A DNA stretch of 64,000 nucleotides. It comes from Coriobacteriaceae bacterium (GTDB lineage Bacteria > Actinomycetota > Coriobacteriia > Coriobacteriales > Coriobacteriaceae). The position numbers and the translations under genes were made by a program. The notes under the pieces were generated by a model, which made no database searches, had not been told where the DNA came from, and saw only the letters and a list, made by a program, of their open reading frames with translations. The stretch covers positions 1 through 64,000 of the forward strand of contig CABIZD010000005.1 in NCBI GenBank assembly GCA_902363125.1. The letters are read 5' to 3'. Below, piece after piece: positions 9,095 to 18,819 of this stretch. The first letter of the stretch is position 1. Every line of letters begins with the position of its first letter.

Positions 9095-9681
9095 GCGCGG
9101 CCTTTGACCTGGTCCTTTTTAGGCGTGATGAGGTTGGAGACCGCCTTATACACCGCCAGCGTCAACACCGAGTTAAGCACGGTCTTGATAAGGTTGAACG
9201 GCAGCACGGCAGGAAGCATGAGCGGGGCGATCACATCGACCGAGCCATACCAGAACCAAACGCCAATGGTAAGGTTTGCGGCCATAGACAACGCCGTAGC
9301 GGCAATAACGCCGAGCACCAGGCCAATCACGGCACCCTTATAGGTATGCATCTTCTGGTAGACGATAGCCGCGGGCAGAATGTAGCCCAGCGTGGCAACC
9401 AGGTTCATAAGCGCGCCGACCCAGTCGCCCGTAGTGAGCGCATGGATGACGATCGCCATGGCGGCAACAGCGGTACCGGCACCGGGGCCATATGCAAACC
9501 CGCACACCATCGCCGGCACCAGCGACGGGTCATACGTCAAAAACGGCGCCGAAGGAAGAATGGGCAGCTGCACATACATAAAGAGCGCGCCCAGGGCACA
9601 CATAAGCGCCATGGTTACGAGCTGTTTGGTGCTCCACCTATTCGTGTTCTCAAAATGGATATGCTGCGACTGTTCAGACAT
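9091..9681 (-). CDS. ribU: Riboflavin ECF transporter substrate-binding protein RibU
   Basis: The S component that binds riboflavin in the membrane. The 196 residues form about six hydrophobic helices, with the typical S-component start RWSTKQLVTMALMCALGALF. Substrate assignment rests mainly on the FMN riboswitch directly upstream. I chose the ATG at 9681 because AGGCAGGTGATC precedes it; a start at 9702 would reach into the riboswitch. It is first in a translationally coupled operon with the fused ATPases and EcfT, giving a self-contained importer. Confidence 0.88.
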   Translation of the reverse strand: MSEQSQHIHFENTNRWSTKQLVTMALMCALGALFMYVQLPILPSAPFLTYDPSLVPAMVCGFAYGPGAGTAVAAMAIVIHALTTGDWVGALMNLVATLGYILPAAIVYQKMHTYKGAVIGLVLGVIAATALSMAANLTIGVWFWYGSVDVIAPLMLPAVLPFNLIKTVLNSVLTLAVYKAVSNLITPKKDQVKGRA

Positions 9682-9699
9682 AAGATCACCTGCCTCTTT

Positions 9700-9871
9700 C
9701 ATCCGGACTCTAACCGTTGGTACTGGGGTCTCACCAGTTCAGCCGGCATGCGAACCAACGCACACACGGGTCGCGGACTCATCGGCTCGGTCGCAGACAC
9801 CTCGCCTGCGCCACGGCGTCCCCTTGACACCGCCCGATTTACCGCCAGTGGGGAATTCCACCCCGCCCTGA
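9700..9871 (-). promoter_or_regulatory. FMN riboswitch (RFN element)
   Basis: Read on the minus strand, the leader contains the hallmark blocks of the RFN aptamer: GGGGTGGAATTCCCCAC followed by TGGCGGTAAATC, then GAGCCGATGAGTCCGCGACC, later CTGGTGAGACCCCAGT, and the closing AGTCCGGATG 19 bases before the ribU start. FMN binding would shut down the riboflavin-transport operon. Because the aptamer ends so near the Shine-Dalgarno, control of translation is likely. Confidence 0.93.
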
Positions 9872-9881
9872 AACAGCAATT

Positions 9882-10244
9882 GCAAGTGTAGCACGAGCAG
9901 GTTTTCACGCAAGTATGCCAAGGGTAATTTATGGTGGGGATCAGTTGCCGCAACAACCACGTTCCCCACCCATCCCAAAGTAGCGCGCCTTTCGCGCAAA
10001 GCGCGAAACAGCGAAGGGGACACGCACTCCCATCAACCACGTCCTTCTCCGCCCGCCGACCTCAAGGCCGTAAACGCAGGGAATCCGGGGGCGTGACGGG
10101 GCTTCTCTCCGGAACATTCCGCACGCAAAGAGGCTCCGCATCGCAAAGCGCGATGCGGAGCCTCTTTGCATGTCCGAGGACGTTCCGGAGAGAAGCCCCG
10201 TCACGCCCCCGGATTCCCGGTGGGAGTTCTAGACCTTGTCGGCC
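9882..10244. other. 363-bp intergenic region between groEL and ribU
   Basis: Contains the ribU promoter region (9882-10000), a short GCGCGAAA-rich palindrome near 9990-10010 and the long nested hairpin described separately. Reading frames here run through the palindrome on both strands and are not credible genes. Confidence 0.6.
10079..10218. repeat. 140-bp perfect nested palindrome downstream of groEL
   Basis: Outer arms 10079-10115 and 10182-10218 are perfect reverse complements over 37 bp. Inside, 10125-10144 and 10150-10169 are perfect over 20 bp around a 5-base loop. It starts 27 bp past the groEL stop. It may act as a very stable terminator or RNA-stability structure for groES-groEL, but it is far longer than a rho-independent terminator and lacks a U-run. 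Confidence 0.9.
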
Positions 10245-11960
<1,716 letters not shown>

Positions 11961-11978
11961 TCAGAGATTCTGACGAGA

Positions 11979-12272
11979 CTAGGCCTCGACGACGGCGTAG
12001 ATGTCGTCGGCGCGCATCAGCAGATACTTCTCGCCGTCGACCTTGACCTCGTTGCCACCGAACTTACCGTAGATGACAACGTCACCGACCTTGACGTCCA
12101 TGGGGATGCGCTCACCCTTGTCGTTGACCTTGCCGGCGCCAACGGCAACGATGGTGCCACGCTGCGGCTTCTCCTGAGCGTTGCTGGCGATATACAGACC
12201 AGAAGCGGTCTTCTGCTCGGCCTCGTCGGGCTTGACCAGAACACGATCTGCAAGCGGCTTCAAAGACGACAT
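11979..12272 (-). CDS. groES: Co-chaperonin GroES (Hsp10)
   Basis: The 97-residue lid of the GroEL chamber. It shows LKPLADRVLVKPDEAEQ at the start and the mobile loop TASGLYIASNAQEKPQ (about 22-37) that contacts GroEL. The ATG at 12272 follows an excellent AAGGAGGAG site. First gene of the groES-groEL operon. Confidence 0.98.
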   Translation of the reverse strand: MSSLKPLADRVLVKPDEAEQKTASGLYIASNAQEKPQRGTIVAVGAGKVNDKGERIPMDVKVGDVVIYGKFGGNEVKVDGEKYLLMRADDIYAVVEA

Positions 12273-12442
12273 GCTTGTCTCCTCCTTTTTGGGCCGCGCG
12301 GTTATACCACGCGAATTAACCCTTTTTGTTTGCGTACGCGTTGAATGGTACCCACGAATGGCGGGTTATACAACACAGAGTCAAAAAATCTTATTTTTTG
12401 GCACTTAGATTTTCTGAATGCCGGGGGATAACTTAGCAGTGG
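12273..12442 (-). promoter_or_regulatory. groES leader and probable promoter region
   Basis: This A+T-rich stretch carries a perfect 8-bp palindrome, CAAAAAAT-CTT-ATTTTTTG (12383-12401), about 110 bp upstream of groES. No CIRCE (TTAGCACTC-N9-GAGTGCTAA) or HspR box is visible, so the heat-shock control, if any, uses another element. The palindrome could be an operator; this is speculative. Confidence 0.4.
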
Positions 12443-12620
12443 CTCCCGTGTGGCTCCGGAGGGGCGGGGCATAAGGTTTCCTGCTCGGGCAGTCCTGCTC
12501 GCACGAAGGCCACATTAAGTGGCCTTCGGCTCGTGCGGAACTCGCGATAAACCTTATGCCCCGCCCCTCCGGAGCCACACGGGAGGCAGGTTAACTAATT
12601 CGAGCCCGGCATTCAGAAAA
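12410..12620. repeat. 211-bp three-level nested palindrome upstream of groES
   Basis: Three nested stems: outermost 12410-12425 with 12605-12620 (16 bp, perfect), middle 12443-12479 with 12549-12585 (37 bp, perfect) and inner 12501-12513 with 12519-12536 (GCACGA and AGGCCAC blocks with a small bulge). It fills the gap between groES and the YtcJ-like gene. The architecture and the 37-bp arm length match the palindrome on the other side of groEL, but the arm sequences differ. Confidence 0.9.
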
Positions 12621-12663
12621 GTCAGTGCAGCAAAATGGCGATGCAGATGCTGCGAACAAGAAA

Positions 12664-12688
12664 GGGGCACGTTGCTGAAACGTGCCCC
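12664..12688 (-). terminator. Rho-independent terminator of the YtcJ-like gene
   Basis: GGGGCACGTT and AACGTGCCCC form a 10-bp stem around a 5-base loop, followed on the minus strand by TTTCTT, 19 bp after the stop of the amidohydrolase gene. Confidence 0.85.
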
Positions 12689-12707
12689 CTATGAGTGGGG
12701 TATGAGG

Positions 12708-14345
12708 CTAGCGCTCGTAGATTACGTTACCTGCCAGGTAGGTGACCTGAACCTTGGTAGCCTGGAGCTCTTGTGGATCGACAGTGAGCGGGTTTTGGTC
12801 CAGGACTACCAGGTCGGCATACTTGCCGGGCTCCAGGCTGCCGAGGTTTCGCTCGTCGCCTGCCGCGTAGGCGCTGCCCAGGGTGTAGTTGCGCAGGGCT
12901 GTTGCCGCATCGATGCGCTCGCTCGGCAGCCAGCCGCCCTCGGGCCAGTGGCTTTTGGGGTCCTGGCGCGTGATAGCCGTGTAGAGCACGTTCATGCTGG
13001 TAACAGCTGTGATGGGGCTGTCGGTACCGAAGGCTTGGCGAATGCCGCGCTGCTTATAGGTTGCGAACGGCCACATGATGCGGCTGCGCTCCAAGCCCAG
13101 GTCGCGCTCCGGACCACCCGGGTCGAGCGTGATATGGCAGGGCTGGCTCGAGGCAACCACGTCGAGCTTGCGCAGGCGGTCGATGTCCTCGGGCAAGAGG
13201 TTCTCCAGATGCTCGAGCGTGTTATGACCGTGCTGGGGCAGGCCGTACAGGTCGGCCGCTTCCTCGAAGATATCCAGCGCGGCATGAATCGCACCGTCAC
13301 CAATGACGTGGATGCGCACGGTGTGACCGCGCTCCGCGGCCGCCAGAACCAGTTTGCGCATGCGCTCAGCCGGAACCGTCAGACGGCCCTGGTCGCCCGG
13401 GAAGCGCGGGTTGGTATAGGGCTCGGTGAGATAGGCCGTGTGTTCGCTCGACACGCCGTCGAAGAACTGCTTAAAGCCTGGCGCCGAGAGCAGCGCGTTG
13501 TTCGCGTAGCGGGTCTGCAGCTCTTCCAAGCGCGACTGGTCATCCAACAGCGTGGGGAACAGATGGGCTCGGATGCCCAACTTGCCGGCTGCCTGCAGCT
13601 TGTCATAGACGTCGTCGCGGATAAAATCGCAGCCCGGCATGGGCATGAGCGACATATCGCATATCGAGGTGATGCCCTGCTCGGCCATCCGCCTCATTTG
13701 ATCGGCGTAAGCGCTTGCGATGCGATCCTCGCCCAGCCACTCAAGGCAGCGCGGTAGCAGCTGCATGGCAGCCGCCTCGTGAGCAATGCCCGTGAGCTCG
13801 CCGTTTGCATCCTTGTCGTAGCTGCCGCCCGCTGGCGGCTCGCTGTCGCGTGTGACGCCGAGCGCCTCGAGTGCGCGGCTGTTGAGCCAAAGCGTGTGCC
13901 CGTCGCCCGAATACATAACACAGGGACGATCGGGGAATGCCGCATCGAGCGACGCCTTGGTAGGATGCTCGGGCGGGTCCCAACGGTAGTCGCGCCAGCC
14001 CTGCGTCACAACCCAAGCGTCACTAGGCAGATCCTGGGAAAACTCGAGCGCATGTTGCACCAGCGCCGCCTCGGACGTGCCCATATCCATGAGCATGTAC
14101 GGCGAGGAGCCGACCGAGGTATGGAAGAAGTGCAGATGCGCATCATGGAAACCGGGGCAGACAAACTGCTCGCCGTAATCGACCACCGGCGTGGCGGCAG
14201 GTGCGGCGGCAATTACGTCATCGGGCGCACCGACTGCGACGATGCGGTCGCCCGCGATGGCAATCGCCAGCTCGCGGGCGGAATCGATGCCGTCTTGCGC
14301 GGTAAAGACGTTCTTGGAGCGAATAATCCGATCGATATGTTGCAT
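12708..14345 (-). CDS. YtcJ-like metal-dependent amidohydrolase
   Basis: A 545-residue member of the amidohydrolase superfamily (YtcJ/N-substituted formamide deformylase-like group). The metal-binding HxH motif is in CPGFHDAHLHFFH near residues 64-76, and later metal-ligand regions are near VRIHVIGDGAIHAA and AFGTDSPI. The C-terminal GKYADLVVLDQNPLTVDP closes the small beta domain. The frame is open to 15956, but that extension is the shadow of the opposite M20 gene. I start at 14345 (MQHIDRII) because GGGG sits six bases upstream; ATGs at 14351 and 14357 are alternatives. Substrate is unknown. Divergent from the M20 gene. Confidence 0.87.
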   Translation of the reverse strand: MQHIDRIIRSKNVFTAQDGIDSARELAIAIAGDRIVAVGAPDDVIAAAPAATPVVDYGEQFVCPGFHDAHLHFFHTSVGSSPYMLMDMGTSEAALVQHALEFSQDLPSDAWVVTQGWRDYRWDPPEHPTKASLDAAFPDRPCVMYSGDGHTLWLNSRALEALGVTRDSEPPAGGSYDKDANGELTGIAHEAAAMQLLPRCLEWLGEDRIASAYADQMRRMAEQGITSICDMSLMPMPGCDFIRDDVYDKLQAAGKLGIRAHLFPTLLDDQSRLEELQTRYANNALLSAPGFKQFFDGVSSEHTAYLTEPYTNPRFPGDQGRLTVPAERMRKLVLAAAERGHTVRIHVIGDGAIHAALDIFEEAADLYGLPQHGHNTLEHLENLLPEDIDRLRKLDVVASSQPCHITLDPGGPERDLGLERSRIMWPFATYKQRGIRQAFGTDSPITAVTSMNVLYTAITRQDPKSHWPEGGWLPSERIDAATALRNYTLGSAYAAGDERNLGSLEPGKYADLVVLDQNPLTVDPQELQATKVQVTYLAGNVIYER

Positions 14346-14513
14346 GGGCATCCCCATCTCTGGCAGGAAATTCAACACCCCCGAGTGTACTCCCCCGCCT
14401 CGGTTACAAAATGCCAAGCGGCAAACGGCAGCTTTACCAGCCCTAGCGGCAGGTGGCATACTGGAGAGAGCCTGTACGATTTTGCGATCGAGCCAACAAG
14501 GAGCAAATCGACC

Positions 14514-15977
14514 ATGACGAAGACCAAGGCACAGCAGATTATGGCGGCAACCGAGGTTCGCGCGGCAGACGACGTCACCGCGGCCATCCAGGATATCGCC
14601 GCCGAGTTTGAACCCTACATCATCAAGCAGCGCCGGCACTTCCATAAGCACCCGGAGCTGAGCCTTGCCGAGGAGCGCACGACTTCCGACATCGCCAACC
14701 AGCTCGACGCCATGAATATCCCCTACGAGCGTCCGCTCAAGACGGGCCTGGTGGCGACGCTTCGCGGCACCGCGCCGGATGCCTACCGCGAGGACGGCAC
14801 GCCGCGCCGCCGCATCCTGCTGCGCGCCGATATCGACGCCCTGCCCGTCACTGAGCAGACCGGCGAGGAGTTCGCCAGCGTCAATGAGGGCTGCATGCAC
14901 GCCTGCGGTCACGACTGCCATATCGCCATGATGCTCGGCACGTTGCAGATTCTGCGCCACATGACCGATGACATCCACGGCGAGATTCGCATCGTATTCC
15001 AGCCCAGCGAGGAAAACGGCCAGGGCGCCAAACTCATGATTGGCACGGGTGTGCTCGACGGCGTCGATGGCGCCTACGCCGCGCACATCTGGAGCGAGGT
15101 CGACGCCGGTACCGTAAGCTGCGAGCCCGGCCCACGCATGGCAAATACCGACTGGTTCCGCATCGACGTCCGCGGCACCTCGTGCCATGGCGCCATGCCC
15201 CAGCGCGGCCACGACGCCGTTATGGTTGCGGCAGAGATCGTCAACGCCCTGCAGACCATCGTCTCGCGCGAGATTAGCCCCTACGAGCCGGCTGTCATCA
15301 CCGTCGGCGAGCTGCACGGCGGCACCGCGCGCAACGTTATCGCCGGCACGGCCTACCTCGCCGGCACAGTGCGCACCTACGGCGATTCGACCCACGAGGA
15401 AATGCCGGAGCTCATGCGCCGCATCGTGGAGCATACCGCGGCAGCTCTGGGCGCCGAGGCTGAGCTCACCGACTACACCATCGCCAACTACAAGGTCGAA
15501 AACGAGGTCGCCTCGAGCGAGCGCTGCCGTCAGGCTGTAATCAAGTGCCTGGGCCCCACCGGTCAAGGCCATTACCGTGGCACGCTTTCGGGCGAGGATT
15601 TTTCGGAGTACCTGCGCCGCGTGCCGGGCGTGCTCGCCTTTGTAGGTACGCGCAACCCCAAGATTGGTGCCACGTACGCCCAACATTCCTGCTTCTACAA
15701 GATCGACGAGACCGTGCTGGCAAAGGGCTCCATGGTGGCCGCCCAGTATGCTATCGACTTTTTGGCCGAGCCCACGCAAGAGGAGCTCGACGGCCCCACG
15801 ATCGCCGCGGTTGCCGAGACCAACCCCGACTTGGCCGCCAAGCTGCGCTCTGCCAAGGCAACAGCCGCTGAGGCGCGCGACGCCATGCACGATGCTCGCA
15901 CCGCTCGCCATGCTGCAATCAAGGGCATCCACGATGCGCGGGCTGCCGCTCGCCACGAGGAGAAGCGCGACGAGTAG
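14514..15977 (+). CDS. M20-family amidohydrolase / aminoacyl-hydrolase
   Basis: A 487-residue zinc peptidase-like enzyme of the IAA-amino-acid/hippurate hydrolase branch of M20. Metal and catalytic motifs are clear: HKHPELS near 42-48, LLRADIDALPV, HACGHDCHIAM, the catalytic glutamates in FQPSEENGQGAK, and the dimerisation domain after GTSCHGAMPQRGHDA. It removes an acyl or amino-acid group from small amide substrates; the exact one is unknown. The Ala/Arg-rich tail of about 40 residues is unusual. The ATG at 14514 follows AAGGAG. Only 168 bp separate it from the divergent amidohydrolase. Confidence 0.9.
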   Translation: MTKTKAQQIMAATEVRAADDVTAAIQDIAAEFEPYIIKQRRHFHKHPELSLAEERTTSDIANQLDAMNIPYERPLKTGLVATLRGTAPDAYREDGTPRRRILLRADIDALPVTEQTGEEFASVNEGCMHACGHDCHIAMMLGTLQILRHMTDDIHGEIRIVFQPSEENGQGAKLMIGTGVLDGVDGAYAAHIWSEVDAGTVSCEPGPRMANTDWFRIDVRGTSCHGAMPQRGHDAVMVAAEIVNALQTIVSREISPYEPAVITVGELHGGTARNVIAGTAYLAGTVRTYGDSTHEEMPELMRRIVEHTAAALGAEAELTDYTIANYKVENEVASSERCRQAVIKCLGPTGQGHYRGTLSGEDFSEYLRRVPGVLAFVGTRNPKIGATYAQHSCFYKIDETVLAKGSMVAAQYAIDFLAEPTQEELDGPTIAAVAETNPDLAAKLRSAKATAAEARDAMHDARTARHAAIKGIHDARAAARHEEKRDE

Positions 15978-16012
15978 CCATCACGCCCACCCATAACAAC
16001 CTGGCTAGAGCA

Positions 16013-16051
16013 AAGCGGGGGCGAACGTTATCTCAACGTTCGCCCCCGCTT
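16013..16051. terminator. Bidirectional terminator between the M20 and DUF2752 genes
   Basis: A 17-bp perfect stem (AAGCGGGGGCGAACGTT, 16013-16029, and its complement at 16035-16051) with a 5-base loop lies between two convergent genes. Confidence 0.8.
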
Positions 16052-16083
16052 ATGTGTCGACCGCTTTTCTAGCGCGTCCTCCG

Positions 16084-16560
16084 TCACGACAGGAAAGAGC
16101 GAAGGATGGTGAGCCAGCGTGGGGGTTCGAGGTGGATGATGTCGTCGGGGACTCCGGCGGGCGCATGGCCGCCAAAGAGTAGGCCGGCATCTACCGGATT
16201 GATGAGGCGCACGATCCATACGGCGATGACCAGCATGCACAACACGGTGACTGCAATGTCGACACCACGCTTTAGCTTGCTCGATGCCACCTCCTCGCGC
16301 ACGAACGCGAGCACAAACGCAATCGGCACCACCCAAAACAGCGGATGGTAGGCAAAGGCCGCCGCAAAATCGAGACGCAGCGCCGGCAGCCACGCCCTCG
16401 TCATGCCGCATCCCGGACAAGGAGCGCCCGTCATCATTCGAAAAATGCAGCCGATATCGAGCAGGTAGAGCGCGAGCCAGGCGACAAAGAGCGCGCCGGT
16501 GCAAAAAAGGGCGCGGCGAAGGAGCTCTGCCGTGCCCCTATGTCCCTGGGAGCTGTTCAC
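16084..16560 (-). CDS. DUF2752 membrane protein
   Basis: A 158-residue protein with about three membrane helices and the signature CPGCGMTRA of DUF2752. The two cysteines could bind metal or form a disulfide, but no function is established. A frame opens from 16620, overlapping the preceding gene by 47 bases. I prefer the GTG at 16560, 14 bases past the upstream stop, because AAGGGCGG precedes it. It follows the zinc-ribbon/DUF4234 gene and is likely co-transcribed with it. Confidence 0.82.
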   Translation of the reverse strand: MNSSQGHRGTAELLRRALFCTGALFVAWLALYLLDIGCIFRMMTGAPCPGCGMTRAWLPALRLDFAAAFAYHPLFWVVPIAFVLAFVREEVASSKLKRGVDIAVTVLCMLVIAVWIVRLINPVDAGLLFGGHAPAGVPDDIIHLEPPRWLTILRSFLS

Positions 16561-16573
16561 GCCGCCCTTATTG

Positions 16574-17182
16574 TTAGGCACGAGCGCCAAGGCGAGTGTT
16601 GTAAGCCGTTGCCATGGCATTGGTATTATTGATGATGATGTTCATAGCGAAGATGGGACCAAGGCCGCACAGGAGCGCGCCGAAGATCTGCCACAGAAGA
16701 ACGGTGGTGCCGTTTTCCTGGAACACCAGGCCGTAGCGAGGAGCGTTGGCCTGCAGGCGGTTGCCAATCTTGTAATACCAGTAGTACGCGTAGAAGCCGC
16801 AGGTCACAAACGATAGAAGGATGAATTCCGCCAGACCCGGCGTGTAATCGCCGTCATCCTGACACAACGTGTTGACGTCGCGTGCCAAGCAATACAGGAA
16901 GTAGAACGAATAGATACCGCAGGTCACAAGAGAGAGCAGCAGCCAGCCGATCAGGCTGCGGTCAGCCTTAATGGGGCCATAGCCCATCGGAGCGGATGCG
17001 GACTGTTGGGCGTATTGACCGGTGTACTGCTGCTGAGGCTGGGGCACGGTCTGAATAGCCTGGGCCGGAGCGGGCTGGGGCTGCGGGGCCGGAGCGGCAG
17101 AAGCGGCACCAACGGCGGATCCGCAAACAGGGCAGAATTTGGCATCATCCGAAATGGGAGAACCACAAGTGGGACAGAACAT
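16574..17182 (-). CDS. Zinc-ribbon DUF4234 membrane protein
   Basis: A 202-residue protein. It begins with a four-cysteine zinc ribbon, MFCPTCGSPISDDAKFCPVC (residues 1-20), then a Pro/Gln/Ala-rich linker (about 25-70) and a C-terminal DUF4234 module with paired hydrophobic stretches (WLLLSLVTCGIYSFYFLY and FILLSFVTCGFYAYYWYY). Role unknown; such proteins are found in many Gram-positive gut bacteria and may sense or scaffold at the membrane. ATG at 17182 follows AAGGAGAGG. A TGTTGCGCAACA palindrome lies 76 bp upstream. Confidence 0.83.
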   Translation of the reverse strand: MFCPTCGSPISDDAKFCPVCGSAVGAASAAPAPQPQPAPAQAIQTVPQPQQQYTGQYAQQSASAPMGYGPIKADRSLIGWLLLSLVTCGIYSFYFLYCLARDVNTLCQDDGDYTPGLAEFILLSFVTCGFYAYYWYYKIGNRLQANAPRYGLVFQENGTTVLLWQIFGALLCGLGPIFAMNIIINNTNAMATAYNTRLGARA

Positions 17183-17257
17183 GAGCCTCTCCTTTTCCTA
17201 AGGCGTCGCACGCCTTCAAACCTTACACGTCTACGTTCTCAACAATAGCCGCGACGT

Positions 17258-17269
17258 TGTTGCGCAACA
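17258..17269 (-). promoter_or_regulatory. TGTTGCGCAACA palindrome upstream of the zinc-ribbon/DUF4234 gene
   Basis: A perfect 12-bp palindrome. On the minus strand the 15 bases CAATGTTGCGCAACA are identical to those 66 bp upstream of the CAP/coiled-coil surface gene at 33387. A shared operator is inferred; the regulator is unknown. Confidence 0.45.
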
Positions 17270-17334
17270 TTGACCAATTTCCGAGAAATTTTGCTGCAAC
17301 CGTTTTCCCAGGCATTTTCTTGCTTTCGCAGTAG

Positions 17335-17369
17335 AAAAAGGCACCCCGGGCTCAGTTGCCCAGGGCGCC
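17335..17369 (-). terminator. Terminator of the zinc-ribbon/DUF4013-like gene
   Basis: On the minus strand a GGCGCCCTGGGC / GCCCGGGGTGCC stem is followed by TTTTT just past the stop of the 17378-18670 gene. Confidence 0.85.
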
Positions 17370-17377
17370 TCGACCGG

Positions 17378-18670
17378 CTATTCGGTTTGATTGTTTTCGG
17401 CAGCAGGATTATCGCCCGGCTCATCCGCCGGCGTGGCAACGGCATCCCAATCGGGCTCCGCAGGCGTCGCCTCGGACGCCGGTGCGGGGACAGGAGCAGG
17501 TGCCGGGGCAGGGGCAGGCGCGGGTGCCGGGGCAGGCGCAGCACCAGTGGCTGCCGTGGGATTGAATCCCGCAGGAGCAGGCTTCTTCTCACCCGGGAGC
17601 ACAAAAGTCAAAACGTCGTCCTTGTCCTCATCGGCCCATTCGCTTGCATAACGTGCAGCCCAATAGCCAACGGCACGGTGCTTGAGCATCTTGCCAAAGA
17701 CCGTAAGGAACACCGTGACGAATGCAATCAGCACCAGGAACAATACGAGCGTGACACCACCGGCGGTAACAATCGCCTCGATACCCGTGGGGCGATAGTA
17801 ATAGCCGTACGCGCCAATTCCGGCGATGGCACCAAAGACAGCTGTCAAGATCCACGTAATGGCGTTGGAAACCAGGCCCGTCAAAAACTCGGGAAGGAAC
17901 GAAGCGCAGAACAGCTTGGTCTTGTTGTGCTTAAACGCCGCCCAGACCTTGTCGAGCGAAAACGCGCTCTCAACGCGCCCGGTCACCGCAAAGTGCATCA
18001 CGGCAATGTCGGCGAACATCTTAAAGAAGACCCCCAAGACTGCCGTGGCAATCATAGCCAGGACAAGCAGGCCGAGCGAACCGAACAGCGCAGCCTCGAG
18101 CGCATAGGAGCCATAGTAGGAGTACGAGCCTGCGGCACCAAGCGCCACGCCCTCCACCAGCGAAAGCACTACACCGATAACGGGAATGGCAGCGATAACC
18201 TCGAGCACGACCGAAATAACGCTCGAAAAGACTCCGAGACCAAACGACGTGGAACGCATCAGCGGACGATCCATGCCGTCATCGATCTTAAGCGACAGAT
18301 CGCGACCCCACTCGATGCCAAAGCCGGAACCGCACACGCTCGCAATGCAAGCTGCCAAAAAGCCGATGGCAGCCGCAATGCCGCCAATAACGGGAATAAA
18401 CAACACGAGCACCGACACAACGCAAATCAGCGCCGGCAAAAACGCGATTTGGCATACACGCTGAAGCACGCCCGGGGTCTTGGTCATATCCTGGAACGCC
18501 TGAACCACACAGCCCTTTGGCGCATTCGCCACGGGCGGTTGCGGAACAAACTGCTGGGGCTGAGGCTGTCCCTGGGGAGCGGGGCCAGCGGCACCGGCAT
18601 TAGGAGCACCACACACGCCGCAGAACTTGTCGTTATCGCCCATGGGGGCGCCACACTGCGAGCAGAACAT
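17378..18670 (-). CDS. Zinc-ribbon multi-pass membrane protein, DUF4013-like
   Basis: A 430-residue protein starting with a second zinc ribbon, MFCSQCGAPMGDNDKFCGVC (residues 1-20), then a Pro/Gln linker (30-50). About six hydrophobic segments follow (80-330), arranged like DUF4013 proteins. The tail contains an (AP)n run of about 12 repeats near 380-403, probably a rigid spacer, and an acidic end. It shares the zinc-ribbon-plus-linker start with the next gene downstream, so the two may work together at the membrane. No function is known. The family name is tentative. Confidence 0.72.
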   Translation of the reverse strand: MFCSQCGAPMGDNDKFCGVCGAPNAGAAGPAPQGQPQPQQFVPQPPVANAPKGCVVQAFQDMTKTPGVLQRVCQIAFLPALICVVSVLVLFIPVIGGIAAAIGFLAACIASVCGSGFGIEWGRDLSLKIDDGMDRPLMRSTSFGLGVFSSVISVVLEVIAAIPVIGVVLSLVEGVALGAAGSYSYYGSYALEAALFGSLGLLVLAMIATAVLGVFFKMFADIAVMHFAVTGRVESAFSLDKVWAAFKHNKTKLFCASFLPEFLTGLVSNAITWILTAVFGAIAGIGAYGYYYRPTGIEAIVTAGGVTLVLFLVLIAFVTVFLTVFGKMLKHRAVGYWAARYASEWADEDKDDVLTFVLPGEKKPAPAGFNPTAATGAAPAPAPAPAPAPAPAPVPAPASEATPAEPDWDAVATPADEPGDNPAAENNQTE

Positions 18671-18819
18671 AGAATCATCCCTTCGTATCTAGAGCGAATC
18701 ACCTGGATCGCAAACGATGTCTTTGGCATCATTATCACCCAATGTGAGTTCAAATACTCTTAGATGACGTATTTGCAACGCGCGAGGCGCTTTTCGATTG
18801 TTTGATGAATGCGTTCGCG

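Noticed and set aside
12273..12442. CIRCE or HAIR heat-shock operator upstream of groES
   Set aside because: Neither TTAGCACTC/GAGTGCTAA nor CTTGAGT/ACTCAAG spaced arms could be found on reading both strands.
14346..15956. N-terminal extension of the YtcJ-like gene to 1082 residues
   Set aside because: The extra part is the antisense of the M20 gene, which has clear motifs and its own ribosome site.
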